A stretch of 56,092 nt of DNA from Candidatus Methanoperedentaceae archaeon (GTDB taxonomy: Archaea; Halobacteriota; Methanosarcinia; Methanosarcinales; Methanoperedenaceae): contig PQAS01000011.1 in NCBI GenBank assembly GCA_003104905.1, positions 1 through 56,092 on the forward strand. The letters run 5' to 3'. Of the stretch, positions 1 through 9,041 are shown one piece after another. Positions within the stretch are counted from its first letter, which is position 1, and the number at the start of each line of letters is the position of its first letter. Position numbers and translations under genes: made by a program. Under the pieces are notes generated by a model. It worked only from the letters and a program-made list of their open reading frames with translations, was not told the DNA's origin and did no database searches.

Positions 1-1548
1 GTTAACTCTGCTCAATTGGCCATAGGGGCAAAGGATACTGAAACTTCAGGTACCGGAACGGATTATACCCATGGAACCATAGATGAGGTAAGATTTTTCA
101 ATCGTAAATTATCATCTTCGGAATTTACTTCTATAAGGAATAATGAACATTTTACATCAGGCACAGTCACTCGCAGCCTTGTTTCCGTTATCAAAGCAGG
201 GGAGGAAATAAAAGAGTTAGGGTGCTATGGAACATGGGATAGCTCAATAACGAAAGTGGATGTCATGGCAAGTACCAATAATATTAATTGGGTAACGATA
301 AAGTCAAATGCAGCTCCTAATATCAATTATCCTGTAAATCCAGGGAACAATTATAAATATTCAAGATGCTCGCTGAGTACAACTGACTCTTCAAAGACCC
401 CGATAATTCAAAGTATCAGGGCAAATATAGCTCTGAAAGGATCAACATCTTCATATACGATATCCGTATCAACTTCGCCTTCAGGTTTGAGTCCTCAACC
501 TTCAGGGGGAGGTCAATATAATTCAGGACAGACTGCAACAGTGACAGCACAACCAGTCAGCGGTTATACTTTCCAGAGATGGACAGAAGGAGGCAACCAG
601 GTATCTACAAGCGCAGCATATTCTTTTGCTGTGACTGGAAATAGAAATTTAGTGGCTGTATATTCACAGAATACCGGATCTTATACGATATCCGTATCAA
701 CTTCGCCTTCAGGTTTGAGTCCACAACCTTCAGGGGGAGGTCAATATAATTCAGGACAGACCGCAACAGTGACAGCACAACCAGTCAGCGGTTATACTTT
801 CCAGAGATGGACAGAAGGAGGCAACCAGGTATCTACAAGCGCAGCATATTCTTTTGCTGTGACTGGAAATAGAAATTTAGTGGCTGTATATTCACAGAAT
901 ACTGGCTCACTGGTAGGATGGTGGAGATTCAACAATGAAGTAGGTGAATCTTCCAGTTCCTTCATTGACTGGAGCAATCATGGAAATACCGCTACCTGTA
1001 TATCAACATCCTGCCCCACTTCAACGACAGGGAAGTCCGGAAAGGCATTATATTTTGATGGATCCAATGATTATTTAAATGCAGGAAATGGAGCAAGTCT
1101 TGATATTACTGGTAATATCACAGTTGTAGCATGGATTAGACCTGGAAGATTAGAAACAGCATATCTTGTGAAAAAGGCCTCTTCAGGTTCTACTGATGGC
1201 TATGAACTTTCTTTGAGCAGCAGTACTGGTAAAGCTTACTTCAGAGTCAACGGAAAAACTTCCGGCAATACTTACAAACTTTTTAGCACTTCCAAGTTTC
1301 CCGTAGATGGTAATACCTGGGTTCATTTAGCCGGGGTATATAATAAGAACAAACTACAGATCTTTTTCAATGGCAATCTTGAAAATAGCATGACAGGTCC
1401 GGCAAATATTTTATCAAATACTGATAATTTGGAAATTGGAGGTCCTGATGATTCAAGATATTTCAAAGGAACTATTGATGAAGTCCGCATATGGAATCGT
1501 GCATTAAGTCCTGAAGAAATAAAAGCCTCTTATAATTCAGGAATTTAA
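1..1548 (+). CDS. LamG/InlB-repeat cell-surface protein, C-terminal part
   Basis: The reading frame is open from base 1, so the true start lies left of the window. The visible part starts with the tail of one LamG (concanavalin A-like) domain, recognised by GTIDEVRFFNR. Two nearly identical 76-residue modules of the divergent InlB B-repeat type follow (SGYTFQRWTEGG, YSFAVTGNRNLVAVYS). A complete C-terminal LamG domain runs from LVGWWRFN to GTIDEVRIWNRALSPEEI. Such domain strings belong to secreted or cell-surface adhesins and glycan binders. There is no C-terminal membrane anchor. The protein ends 113 bp before the next secreted-protein gene. The ligand cannot be told from sequence. A first in-frame TTG at 16 is probably internal. 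Confidence 0.8.
   Translation, partial: VNSAQLAIGAKDTETSGTGTDYTHGTIDEVRFFNRKLSSSEFTSIRNNEHFTSGTVTRSLVSVIKAGEEIKELGCYGTWDSSITKVDVMASTNNINWVTIKSNAAPNINYPVNPGNNYKYSRCSLSTTDSSKTPIIQSIRANIALKGSTSSYTISVSTSPSGLSPQPSGGGQYNSGQTATVTAQPVSGYTFQRWTEGGNQVSTSAAYSFAVTGNRNLVAVYSQNTGSYTISVSTSPSGLSPQPSGGGQYNSGQTATVTAQPVSGYTFQRWTEGGNQVSTSAAYSFAVTGNRNLVAVYSQNTGSLVGWWRFNNEVGESSSSFIDWSNHGNTATCISTSCPTSTTGKSGKALYFDGSNDYLNAGNGASLDITGNITVVAWIRPGRLETAYLVKKASSGSTDGYELSLSSSTGKAYFRVNGKTSGNTYKLFSTSKFPVDGNTWVHLAGVYNKNKLQIFFNGNLENSMTGPANILSNTDNLEIGGPDDSRYFKGTIDEVRIWNRALSPEEIKASYNSGI
454..909 (+). repeat. Two 228-bp direct repeats inside the LamG/InlB gene
   Basis: The two copies, 454-681 and 682-909, differ by only a few bases over 228 bp and each encodes one 76-residue InlB-type module. 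The near identity at silent positions points to recent duplication or homogenisation. Confidence 0.85.
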
Positions 1549-1661
1549 ATTGCATATCGGAAGGTTTCTATTCGAAAAATACTGAATGATACATATGTAA
1601 CTGTAGTATTTAAATATTTTAAGTGATAATATAACCTGAAGTCAAAGGAGGATTATAAAGT

Positions 1662-3629
1662 ATGAATGGAGTTAAAGCCATATTACTGGTTGCACTGGTT
1701 TTGATCTCGCTAAAGGCAGGAGCAGCAGCTGAGGATCCAGTGAGTTCAGCAGCCGGAGTTATTACAAATTTTTCCAAGGATAAAATAACCCGTGATGCAG
1801 TCAAGACTGAACTTAGCAATAAATACGCAGCAGGAACGCTAACCAGAGAAGACCTGAAAAAAGTTATAACTGCAGCTTACAATCATAACCTTCTCAAAAG
1901 AGAGGACTTGAGATGGCTGCTTGGCGAAATGTATAAAGAAGGAAAGCTAACCAGGGCAGACCTAAAATGGATTCTTATTGAGGCCCATAAAAACAATGAG
2001 CTGACCCGGGAAGACGTGCGGTTTATAATCGCACAGGCATACAAGAACCAGGAGCTCACAAGGGCAGACCTCAAGTTCCTTATTACGGAATCATATAAAG
2101 CCGGTGACCTCAAGCGCGAGGACATCGCGTGGCTGATAACCCATTCATACAAGAACGGGGAATTTACTCGTGACGACATGAAATGGCTCATCATGGAAGC
2201 TTACAAAGCAGGAGAGCTCACGCGCGACGACATCCGCACGATAATCATCGTTTCATACAATCATGGCGAGCTAAAGAGGGATGACGTGAAGTGGCTTCTC
2301 ATGCAGGCATACAAGAATAAGGAGCTCACGCGTGAGGATGTACGCACCCTTATCACAGCAGCGTACCGAAATGGTGAACTCACGCGGGCTGATGTCAAAT
2401 GGCTCATTGTAGAATCATACAAAGCAGGAGAACTTACAAGGGACGACATGAGATGGATCCTGCTCGAAGCCGTCAAGCAAGGGGAACTGCGAAAGTCAGA
2501 TGTCATTTGGATTATCAAAGAAGCTTACAAGACAAATGAGCTTACAACCTCTGACATTACCGAACAGGAAATAAACTCTGCCTCTGTAGAAAAGGAGCCT
2601 GCAGATGTACCAAGCATTGAGGAAATAAAAGAACCTAACGCAGGAACAGCATCAGAAGCCACTACACCTGGGACATTTGATGAAGAAAGTGCTGCTGCAC
2701 CCGCAGACTCAGTAATAAAAACAAAACAGGCCATGATGCTCTACAAGTATGCCCTGTTACCTGTCGAGAAGAACAGGATCGGTATGGAAGCAATTATCGG
2801 TTATGTTGAATCAATCGGTAAAGACACTTCGAAACTTGTGACTTCGAAGGATAGGTTCGTTTCCCTTGCAAACGAACTCAATAAAGCTGCCCAGAACAAT
2901 GATTATCAGGGCGGCAAGAGCATAATCTCACAGATGAAAGACACGGTGACAGGCTTCAGGACCGAAACGAAATCGATCGTGGCAGGGAATGAATCAGGCG
3001 CAAGAGCGGCTTTAAACGCCAGTCTTGAGGCGAACAGCGACTATTTCGATTCTCTCGTGACGCAAGCCCGCGAAGCCAGAAAAGACAGGAACCTTGAGTT
3101 CTTTGACCTTTCCGTAGCGCGCGCTCAGGGAAGGATGGATAAGGCAAAGGGGAATGGTATCGATGTAAGCGCCCTTCAGGCCAAACTTGATGAGATAAAG
3201 GAGCTTCGAACGGATCTTGTGGACGCAATGAACGAGGGTATCGCTGCATGCACGGGGGAAGGTATCGGAAAATGCACGAAACCTGAAGTTGAGGCATATA
3301 AGACAACAAGAGAAGAGATAATGAACAAGTACAAAGAACTTGTAGAACTTGCAAAAACAACAGGACAGAACCAGAGGTACGCTTCTGCGATAATACGTGC
3401 AAGAGACATTATCGCAAAGGGTGAAAAGATTCTGAGTGACGCCCAGAATCGCGGTATGGATGTGTCGTCTGAAAAGGCGGGACTTGATGAAATAAAGGGT
3501 CTTGTGGATTCGGCAGAGTCCAAATACAAGGCAGGAGACTTTGAAGGAGCCGGGCAGGATCTCAGGAATGCACAGGAAAAGTTCAAAGATCTCAGAAGTA
3601 AAGCAGTTTCAAGGAGGAATACAAAATGA
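1662..3629 (+). CDS. Exported protein with fourteen 18-residue helical repeats
   Basis: The 655-residue product starts with a signal peptide (hydrophobic residues 6-22, ending in AGAAAED). Residues 41-292 form fourteen consecutive 18-residue repeats with consensus ELTRxDVKWLIxEAYKxG, without indels. A fifteenth, partial repeat follows. An acidic linker (about 300-355) leads to a long, mostly helical, charged region (about 360-655). The phase (L-T-R-x-D, a hydrophobic helix, then YKxG) suggests a solenoid of short helices, perhaps binding metal through the Asp/Glu turns; that is inference. A strong Shine-Dalgarno (AAAGGAGG, about 1646) fixes the ATG, and a TATA-like ATTTAAATATTTT lies at about 1607. 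The gene overlaps the following lipoprotein gene by 4 bp. I do not recognise a named family. Confidence 0.85.
   Translation: MNGVKAILLVALVLISLKAGAAAEDPVSSAAGVITNFSKDKITRDAVKTELSNKYAAGTLTREDLKKVITAAYNHNLLKREDLRWLLGEMYKEGKLTRADLKWILIEAHKNNELTREDVRFIIAQAYKNQELTRADLKFLITESYKAGDLKREDIAWLITHSYKNGEFTRDDMKWLIMEAYKAGELTRDDIRTIIIVSYNHGELKRDDVKWLLMQAYKNKELTREDVRTLITAAYRNGELTRADVKWLIVESYKAGELTRDDMRWILLEAVKQGELRKSDVIWIIKEAYKTNELTTSDITEQEINSASVEKEPADVPSIEEIKEPNAGTASEATTPGTFDEESAAAPADSVIKTKQAMMLYKYALLPVEKNRIGMEAIIGYVESIGKDTSKLVTSKDRFVSLANELNKAAQNNDYQGGKSIISQMKDTVTGFRTETKSIVAGNESGARAALNASLEANSDYFDSLVTQAREARKDRNLEFFDLSVARAQGRMDKAKGNGIDVSALQAKLDEIKELRTDLVDAMNEGIAACTGEGIGKCTKPEVEAYKTTREEIMNKYKELVELAKTTGQNQRYASAIIRARDIIAKGEKILSDAQNRGMDVSSEKAGLDEIKGLVDSAESKYKAGDFEGAGQDLRNAQEKFKDLRSKAVSRRNTK
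1782..2537 (+). repeat. Fourteen 54-bp coding repeats
   Basis: Fourteen units of exactly 54 bp (18 codons) lie in tandem inside the exported-protein gene. The protein level is well conserved (L-T-R-x-D and A-Y-K-x-G), whereas codons vary between units, so the array is old and kept by selection on protein shape. Confidence 0.85.
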
Positions 3630-3838
3630 GAAAGCTACATATGATCACAGTGTGTCTTCTTATCCTCGCGGTGTTGTTGTCCGGCTGTGTGGGTGAAAAA
3701 GCTGCTCAGCAACCTTCACCGACCACGATCCCCCAGGGACTTCAAGGGAACATAAGTGTTCCCGGTGATAAAGACCTGCTGATAGAAGAACCGCTGTCGA
3801 GCGAAGATGAAAATGTCGAAATGGGCTCATTGATATGA
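3626..3838 (+). CDS. Small lipoprotein
   Basis: This 70-residue protein has a hydrophobic stretch (MITVCLLILAVLLSGC) ending in a lipobox (LLSGC), so it should be exported and lipid-anchored at the cysteine. The mature part is about 50 residues, rich in Pro, Gly and acidic residues, with no known domain. It overlaps the repeat-protein gene by ATGA and has its own Shine-Dalgarno (AAGGAGG, about 3611), so the two are translated together. It may anchor or assist the 655-residue partner; that is inferred from context only. A terminator hairpin starts inside its stop region. Confidence 0.75.
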   Translation: MRKLHMITVCLLILAVLLSGCVGEKAAQQPSPTTIPQGLQGNISVPGDKDLLIEEPLSSEDENVEMGSLI

Positions 3839-3856
3839 GCCCATATTTATTTTTTG
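3823..3856 (+). terminator. Hairpin plus T-rich tract
   Basis: A perfect 8-bp stem GGGCTCAT/ATGAGCCC with a TGAT loop (3823-3842) is followed by a T-rich run. It ends the plus-strand secreted-protein operon and faces the convergent cytochrome gene. Confidence 0.7.
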
Positions 3857-3863
3857 CATTTTC

Positions 3864-6536
3864 CTAGATTACTTTTCTCAATATGTTCTCTACTAAACCC
3901 AGGGGACCAACAGTACCATTGAGGTGATAGGCTGGGGCATTTGGGACACCAGGGGTAGACGGGGCATGACATGTTTTGCATGTGGTCATACCATGCATAA
4001 AATCACCTTTGATAAGTGAAGTGTTTGTTACATTTACTATACCGGTGCTGTTTATATGGCAGCTTTCACACAGGTAAACATAGCTTCGGTTCATATCCTT
4101 CTGATAGTGACAGGTCCAGCAATCATCATTCGTCACATTCCCTGCACCGTTACTGTTATTAATTTTTCCATGACGTCCAAATAAGGAAATATTAACATCC
4201 TTCTCAGAATGGCATGCAATACAATCAGTTCCTCCTGCAGATGTGACTCTATGCGGATCACCATGGCATTCAAGACACTGGGCTGGCGTATATTGGGCAA
4301 ATATAGATTCTTTGATCGGATGGTTGACAGGAGCTGTTGTGTGGCAATTCTTGCAATCCTTTACAACAATATTGTGCATTGCATCGTGGCACATCCTGCA
4401 CTGGACATCAAGAGATCCATCATTGTTGGTATCCGCATGCGCAAAACCCGGATTCCAATCAGGGATTTGATCAGTGGTTGAAGCGTTTCCAATTCCATTT
4501 GCGTTATGGCAGCTATTGCAATCGGGTATTTTGATTATCGGTTTTCTTTCTATTGGATAATTGCTGGATATAGTATAATTTATCCTGGCTTCCTGCCACT
4601 CGGTCAGCTTTATGATCCATGTTCCAAAGTATGGATTCGGAATTGTCATATTAATTGGTGACTCAAGGTTCTGGGCAATATCACATGGATTACCGCCGCA
4701 TGGCCCCTGTAGTGCTGTCGTAGTATTATCCACCGGGCCAATAGCATATAGTTCGATTATTTGTGCGGTATTATCTCCATTTACAGTTATTGTCAGGTTA
4801 CCCGGCCCGTTCACATTTATTATATAGGTGTCTGTAAAAGATTCATAAGACGTGAAACTCGGCGAATAATTTCCAAGGCTTCCCTGCAATTGATATTGGT
4901 CATGTGGTATTTCCGGATAAGCCAGTGAGCCATGACAATACTCACATGTTAGTTTTTCATGTGTACCTGTGGAAAAATCTATGTTCGTACCATAAAGAGT
5001 ATAACTTCCGATATTTGTTGTATCGGTTCCGGCATTATCATGGAGGAAAGATGTGTGGCATTGTACGCATGTGGTTGCGGTTACATGGGATTGTACATTA
5101 TACGACGGCTGCGGATAATACATTCCCTGAAGGAAACCACCATCATGTCCGAATTTCATTTCGTGAACATGCATTGGATTTGCTGTCAATTGAGGTCCCA
5201 TAAAAGGAGGTGAGCCTCCATAAAAGCCGCGTGAACCACTATGACATAAGAACGTACAGGATTGCATGCCGCCTCCGTCCCCATGAACAAGGCTTGTTTC
5301 AACACCAGCCTGTCTCTTATTATGGCAATTCTGGCACCCAAAGATAGTGGTCTGGAATTGTGTACTGGCAGTAACCTGGGAACCATTAATAATAGTTTCA
5401 AGTGTCACAGAATAGTTGCCTGAGTACTGTTCTGCAAAGGGATCGAATTTGAAATAACCAAGGTATGTTCCCGGATGATTAATGTCTTCCTGTAAATTTA
5501 TTTGCTGCATATGTGATGTATATTGCAGGGTTGTTGCTGATGTAAGTGGATCTGTTGGATTAATAAGCGTTAGATGCGGATAAGAGACATTGATATTGAG
5601 CATTCTGGCTGGAGTTTCAGCATCATCACTGAATATAGTCGTAGTTCCTGAAACAACATTGATGTCATCCACATACCAGCCTTCATCATTTGTATAATCA
5701 TCGGATTTAAACTTGAAGCCTAGGAATATCCTGTTTCCTGCATAAGGTGCCAGGTTCATAGTTTCCTGTACCCATCCACCACTGCTCCCGGTTATCCCAT
5801 TTCCAAGGTTGTTGCCATTCGGATTCGAAGTTGTTGTAAGAGTTCCGGGAAGATTGTCCCAGACGTTTCCATTCAATGAAACAGCCACATAACCGTAATC
5901 CCAATCCGTTTCCATTGCATACCATGTCCTGAAGGTAAGCTCTGCATTTGAATATGATGTAAGATCCACTACTTTTATCATCCATATTTCAATCTTGTCG
6001 GAATAATTGGTTTGAGTCGTAATAGGAGAAGGCGCAGTGTCAGCTTTGTAACTGTAGGATCCACTATATTTTCTAAAGCTTGCCTGCGGCCAGGTTGGAT
6101 ATGAGGTCAACCCCGGAACAGGTTTTCCTGTAGTTTTATCCAGGATCATGAGATTTATGATGTTTTTTTGTTTTTCTGTTCCGAATTCACCTACATCCCA
6201 CCATGACCAGCCGTTTCCTCCCCCCCTGAAGAATGGACCGAGCTGATAAGGTGTTTGTCCGATTGAAAGGATTGCTGTATAATTGGAGACTGCCATTGAA
6301 TTAAAAATCGGATCATTTGTGGGTGGAAAAAATTTCTGTTCAGGCGGTGGAGAAGGAAAGTGACATCCACTGCATTCCGGATCCGATATATTCCCTGTTA
6401 CATTCGTATGCACAGATTGGACCGATACTGCGGATGCAGCGCCCATGAAAAAAATCAATATAAAACTACATATAATTAAAAATCCTTTCGTCATATTCCC
6501 ACAATTAAGGTTAAAGAGCACTATCCTGTTTCTCAT
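3864..6536 (-). CDS. Multiheme c-type cytochrome 1 (13 haem sites, inserted beta-sandwich domain)
   Basis: This is an 890-residue secreted cytochrome with an N-terminal signal sequence (KGFLIICSFILIFFMGAASA). It has twelve CxxCH haem-attachment motifs plus one longer CxxxCH (CTFLCH). A segment of about 168 residues near 145-312, ending in DEGWYVDDINV, resembles the beta-sandwich found in immune inhibitor A/MAM-like proteins and is absent from the neighbouring paralogue. A PPC-like beta domain (FTDTYIINVNGPGNLTITVNG) lies mid-protein. The last 130 residues are shared by all five cytochromes. No C-terminal anchor is seen. It probably carries electrons outside the membrane. ATG 6536 matches the paralogue's N-terminus; GTG 6545 and ATG 6494 are alternatives. 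Confidence 0.9.
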   Translation of the reverse strand: MRNRIVLFNLNCGNMTKGFLIICSFILIFFMGAASAVSVQSVHTNVTGNISDPECSGCHFPSPPPEQKFFPPTNDPIFNSMAVSNYTAILSIGQTPYQLGPFFRGGGNGWSWWDVGEFGTEKQKNIINLMILDKTTGKPVPGLTSYPTWPQASFRKYSGSYSYKADTAPSPITTQTNYSDKIEIWMIKVVDLTSYSNAELTFRTWYAMETDWDYGYVAVSLNGNVWDNLPGTLTTTSNPNGNNLGNGITGSSGGWVQETMNLAPYAGNRIFLGFKFKSDDYTNDEGWYVDDINVVSGTTTIFSDDAETPARMLNINVSYPHLTLINPTDPLTSATTLQYTSHMQQINLQEDINHPGTYLGYFKFDPFAEQYSGNYSVTLETIINGSQVTASTQFQTTIFGCQNCHNKRQAGVETSLVHGDGGGMQSCTFLCHSGSRGFYGGSPPFMGPQLTANPMHVHEMKFGHDGGFLQGMYYPQPSYNVQSHVTATTCVQCHTSFLHDNAGTDTTNIGSYTLYGTNIDFSTGTHEKLTCEYCHGSLAYPEIPHDQYQLQGSLGNYSPSFTSYESFTDTYIINVNGPGNLTITVNGDNTAQIIELYAIGPVDNTTTALQGPCGGNPCDIAQNLESPINMTIPNPYFGTWIIKLTEWQEARINYTISSNYPIERKPIIKIPDCNSCHNANGIGNASTTDQIPDWNPGFAHADTNNDGSLDVQCRMCHDAMHNIVVKDCKNCHTTAPVNHPIKESIFAQYTPAQCLECHGDPHRVTSAGGTDCIACHSEKDVNISLFGRHGKINNSNGAGNVTNDDCWTCHYQKDMNRSYVYLCESCHINSTGIVNVTNTSLIKGDFMHGMTTCKTCHAPSTPGVPNAPAYHLNGTVGPLGLVENILRKVI

Positions 6537-6546
6537 TAATAACACA

Positions 6547-6603
6547 TCCTATCCAGACTTTTTCCTATCAAGAATAATATATTTTCAAATTCATTCCCTA
6601 TCC
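6547..6603 (-). promoter_or_regulatory. GGATAGGA boxes upstream of cytochrome 1
   Basis: On the minus strand GGATAGGA (6547-6554) lies about 10 bp before the ATG. GATAGGA (6563-6569) sits 16 bp further up and GGGATAGGG (near 6594-6603) beyond it. The same box precedes all five cytochrome genes. It could be an activator site or, for the proximal copy, a ribosome-binding sequence. Confidence 0.5.
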
Positions 6604-6725
6604 CTTTTTATTATCCTTTGATTGGCTCATTTTGAGTTTAATTTATAAGGTAATAAATCTTGTGGAAATTTTTCTCATAAAATATCTGAATGAAAAGGAA
6701 GGGAAAAACTATGAATAAAAAATAT

Positions 6726-8912
6726 CTACCAGGATTTTCCTGCAAATATTTTTTCCACAACCCCAAGAGGACCTACACTGCCATTGAGGTGATATGCCGG
6801 GGAGGCTGGGAAACCAGGGGTAGACGGGGCATGACATGTTTTGCATGTGGTCATACCGTGCATAAGATCACTTTTGATAAGTGAGGTATTTGTTACATTT
6901 ACTATTCCGGTGCTGTTTATATGGCAGCTTTCGCACAGGTAAACACCACTTCGTGACATATCTTTCTGATAATGACATGTCCAGCAGTCATTATTTGTGA
7001 CATTTCCGACACCGTCGCTAGTATTGATATCTGCATGACGGCCAAATAAAGAAATATTGACATCCTGAGAATGACATGCGATACAATCAGTGCCTCCTGC
7101 GAATGTGACATTGTGTGGATCCCCATGACAATTGAGACACTGTGCAGGCGTATATTTAGCAAATACCGGTTCCTGGATCGGATGGTTTGCCGGGGCTATG
7201 GTATGGCAATTATTGCAATCCTTTACAACAATATTGTGCATTGCATCATGGCACATCCTGCACTGGACATCAAGAGATCCATCATTGTTGGTATCCGCAT
7301 GCGCAAAACCCGGATTCCAATCCGGGATTTGATCAGTGGTGGAAGCGTTTCCAATTCCATTTGCGTTATGGCAGCTATTGCAATCGGGTATCTTGATTAT
7401 CGGTTTTCTTTCTATTGGATAATTGCTGGATATAGTATAATTTATCCTGGCTTCCTGCCACCCGGTCAGCTTTACGATCCATGTTCCAAAGTATGGATTC
7501 GGAATTGTCATATTAATTGGTGACGTCCGGGCAATATCACATGGATTACCGCCGCATGGCCCCTGTAATGCTGTTGTGGTATTATCCACCGGGCCAATAG
7601 CGTATAGTTCAATTATTTGTGTGGTATTATCTCCATTTACAGTTATTGTCAGGTTACCCGGTCCGTTCACATTTATTATATAAGTATCTGTGAAGGATTC
7701 ATAAGACGTGAAACTCGGCGAATAATTTCCAAGGCTTCCCTGCAATTGATATTGGTCCTGTGGTATTTCCGGATAAGCCAGCGAGCCGTGACAATACTCA
7801 CATGTTAGTTTTTGATGTGTACCTGTGGAAAAATCTATGTTCGTACCATAAAGAGTATAGCTTCCGATACTTGTTGTATTGGTTCCGGTATTATCATGGA
7901 GGAAAGATGTGTGGCATTGCACACATGTGGTTGCGGTTGCATGGGATTTTATATTATATGCTGGCTGTGGATAATACATTCCCGCAAGAAAACCACCATT
8001 ATGTCCATATTGCATTTCATGGACATGCATTGGATTCGCTGTTAATTGAGGGCCCATAAAAGGAGGTGAGCCCCCATAGAAGCCGCGCGAACCGCCGTGA
8101 CACACGAACATACAGGATTTCATACCGCCCCCGTCCGCATGGGCAAAGCTTGTTTCAACACCGGTTAATTTCTTATTATGGCAGCTCTGGCATCCCAGTA
8201 CCGTGGTCTGGAACTGTCCATTGGCTATAACCCGGGAGCCGTTAATAATAGTATAAAGTGTCACGGAATAATTACCTGAGTACTGTTCCGTGAAAGGATC
8301 ATATTTAAAAAAACCGATGTATGTTCCCGGATGATTAATGTCTTCCTGTAAATTTACCTGCTGCATATTAGTTGAATATTGCAGGATTGTTGCAGGTGTA
8401 AGCGGATCTGTTATATTTATGAGCGTTAAATGCGGATAAGAAACATTTACACTTAACGTGAGCCCTGTAACAGTTTTTGCGGTGGATTTATTCAGGATCA
8501 TTAAAGATATGAGATTTTTCTGTTTTTCATTTCCATAATTATCTGTATCCCACCATGACCAGCCGTTTCCGCCCCCTCTGAAAAATGGACCCAGCTGATA
8601 AGGTGTTTGCCCGATTGTAAGGATCGCAGTATAATCAGAAACAGCCATTGAATTAAAAAAAGGAATGTTAATTTTTGATATAAAGTCTTGTTGAGAGTAG
8701 TCTCGTTGAGAGTAGTCTTGTTGAGAATAGTCCGGTTGGGATGTCAAATGACATCCGCTGCATTTCGAATCAGAGATTTTACCTGAAATATTTTCATGCA
8801 TATTTGTGATCGCATATGAGGAAGGAATAGAAAATAATAAAATCAATATCGAAATTATTAAAAATCTATACAAAAAATTTCCATAAATATGTGATATTGT
8901 TATGTTTCCCAT
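6726..8912 (-). CDS. Multiheme c-type cytochrome 2 (13 haem sites)
   Basis: This 728-residue secreted cytochrome has twelve CxxCH motifs and one CxxxCH (CMFVCH), in the same order as cytochrome 1. From about residue 165 the two proteins are almost identical over long stretches, and the DNA of 7071-8060 closely matches 4209-5200, so this is a recent duplication or gene conversion. It lacks the inserted beta-sandwich of cytochrome 1 and instead has a short repeat near residues 65-80 (DYSQQ, DYSQR, DYSQQ) after the first haem. The signal peptide is FLIISILILLFSIPSSYA. The C-terminus ends in the module shared by all five. Probable role: extracellular electron conduit. Confidence 0.9.
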   Translation of the reverse strand: MGNITISHIYGNFLYRFLIISILILLFSIPSSYAITNMHENISGKISDSKCSGCHLTSQPDYSQQDYSQRDYSQQDFISKINIPFFNSMAVSDYTAILTIGQTPYQLGPFFRGGGNGWSWWDTDNYGNEKQKNLISLMILNKSTAKTVTGLTLSVNVSYPHLTLINITDPLTPATILQYSTNMQQVNLQEDINHPGTYIGFFKYDPFTEQYSGNYSVTLYTIINGSRVIANGQFQTTVLGCQSCHNKKLTGVETSFAHADGGGMKSCMFVCHGGSRGFYGGSPPFMGPQLTANPMHVHEMQYGHNGGFLAGMYYPQPAYNIKSHATATTCVQCHTSFLHDNTGTNTTSIGSYTLYGTNIDFSTGTHQKLTCEYCHGSLAYPEIPQDQYQLQGSLGNYSPSFTSYESFTDTYIINVNGPGNLTITVNGDNTTQIIELYAIGPVDNTTTALQGPCGGNPCDIARTSPINMTIPNPYFGTWIVKLTGWQEARINYTISSNYPIERKPIIKIPDCNSCHNANGIGNASTTDQIPDWNPGFAHADTNNDGSLDVQCRMCHDAMHNIVVKDCNNCHTIAPANHPIQEPVFAKYTPAQCLNCHGDPHNVTFAGGTDCIACHSQDVNISLFGRHADINTSDGVGNVTNNDCWTCHYQKDMSRSGVYLCESCHINSTGIVNVTNTSLIKSDLMHGMTTCKTCHAPSTPGFPASPAYHLNGSVGPLGVVEKIFAGKSW

Positions 8913-8944
8913 CGAATACCCCTTCCTCAGTCGGATTAGTATTA

Positions 8945-8969
8945 CTATCCTGATTTATTCTTCCTATCC
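8945..8969 (-). promoter_or_regulatory. GGATAGGA boxes upstream of cytochrome 2
   Basis: Minus-strand GGATAGGA at 8962-8969 and GGATAG at 8945-8950 lie 19 bp apart, 33-57 bp before the ATG at 8912. Here the box is too far from the start to act as a Shine-Dalgarno, which favours a DNA-level role. Confidence 0.5.
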
Positions 8970-9041
8970 TAATCATTTTCCTTATCATAATGATTGCTTT
9001 GTTTACGTTTAGTTTTTAGTGGCAATAAAACTTGCGTAAGC

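Noticed and set aside
1883-3586. Minus-strand frames of up to 148 codons opposite the repeat protein
   Set aside because: They mirror the 54-bp repeats and the codon bias of the real gene; no start signals.
4209-8059. Many plus-strand open frames of 60-150 codons opposite cytochromes 1 and 2
   Set aside because: They recur at matching places because the two cytochrome genes are duplicates; their products are Cys/His-rich antisense readings with no ribosome sites.
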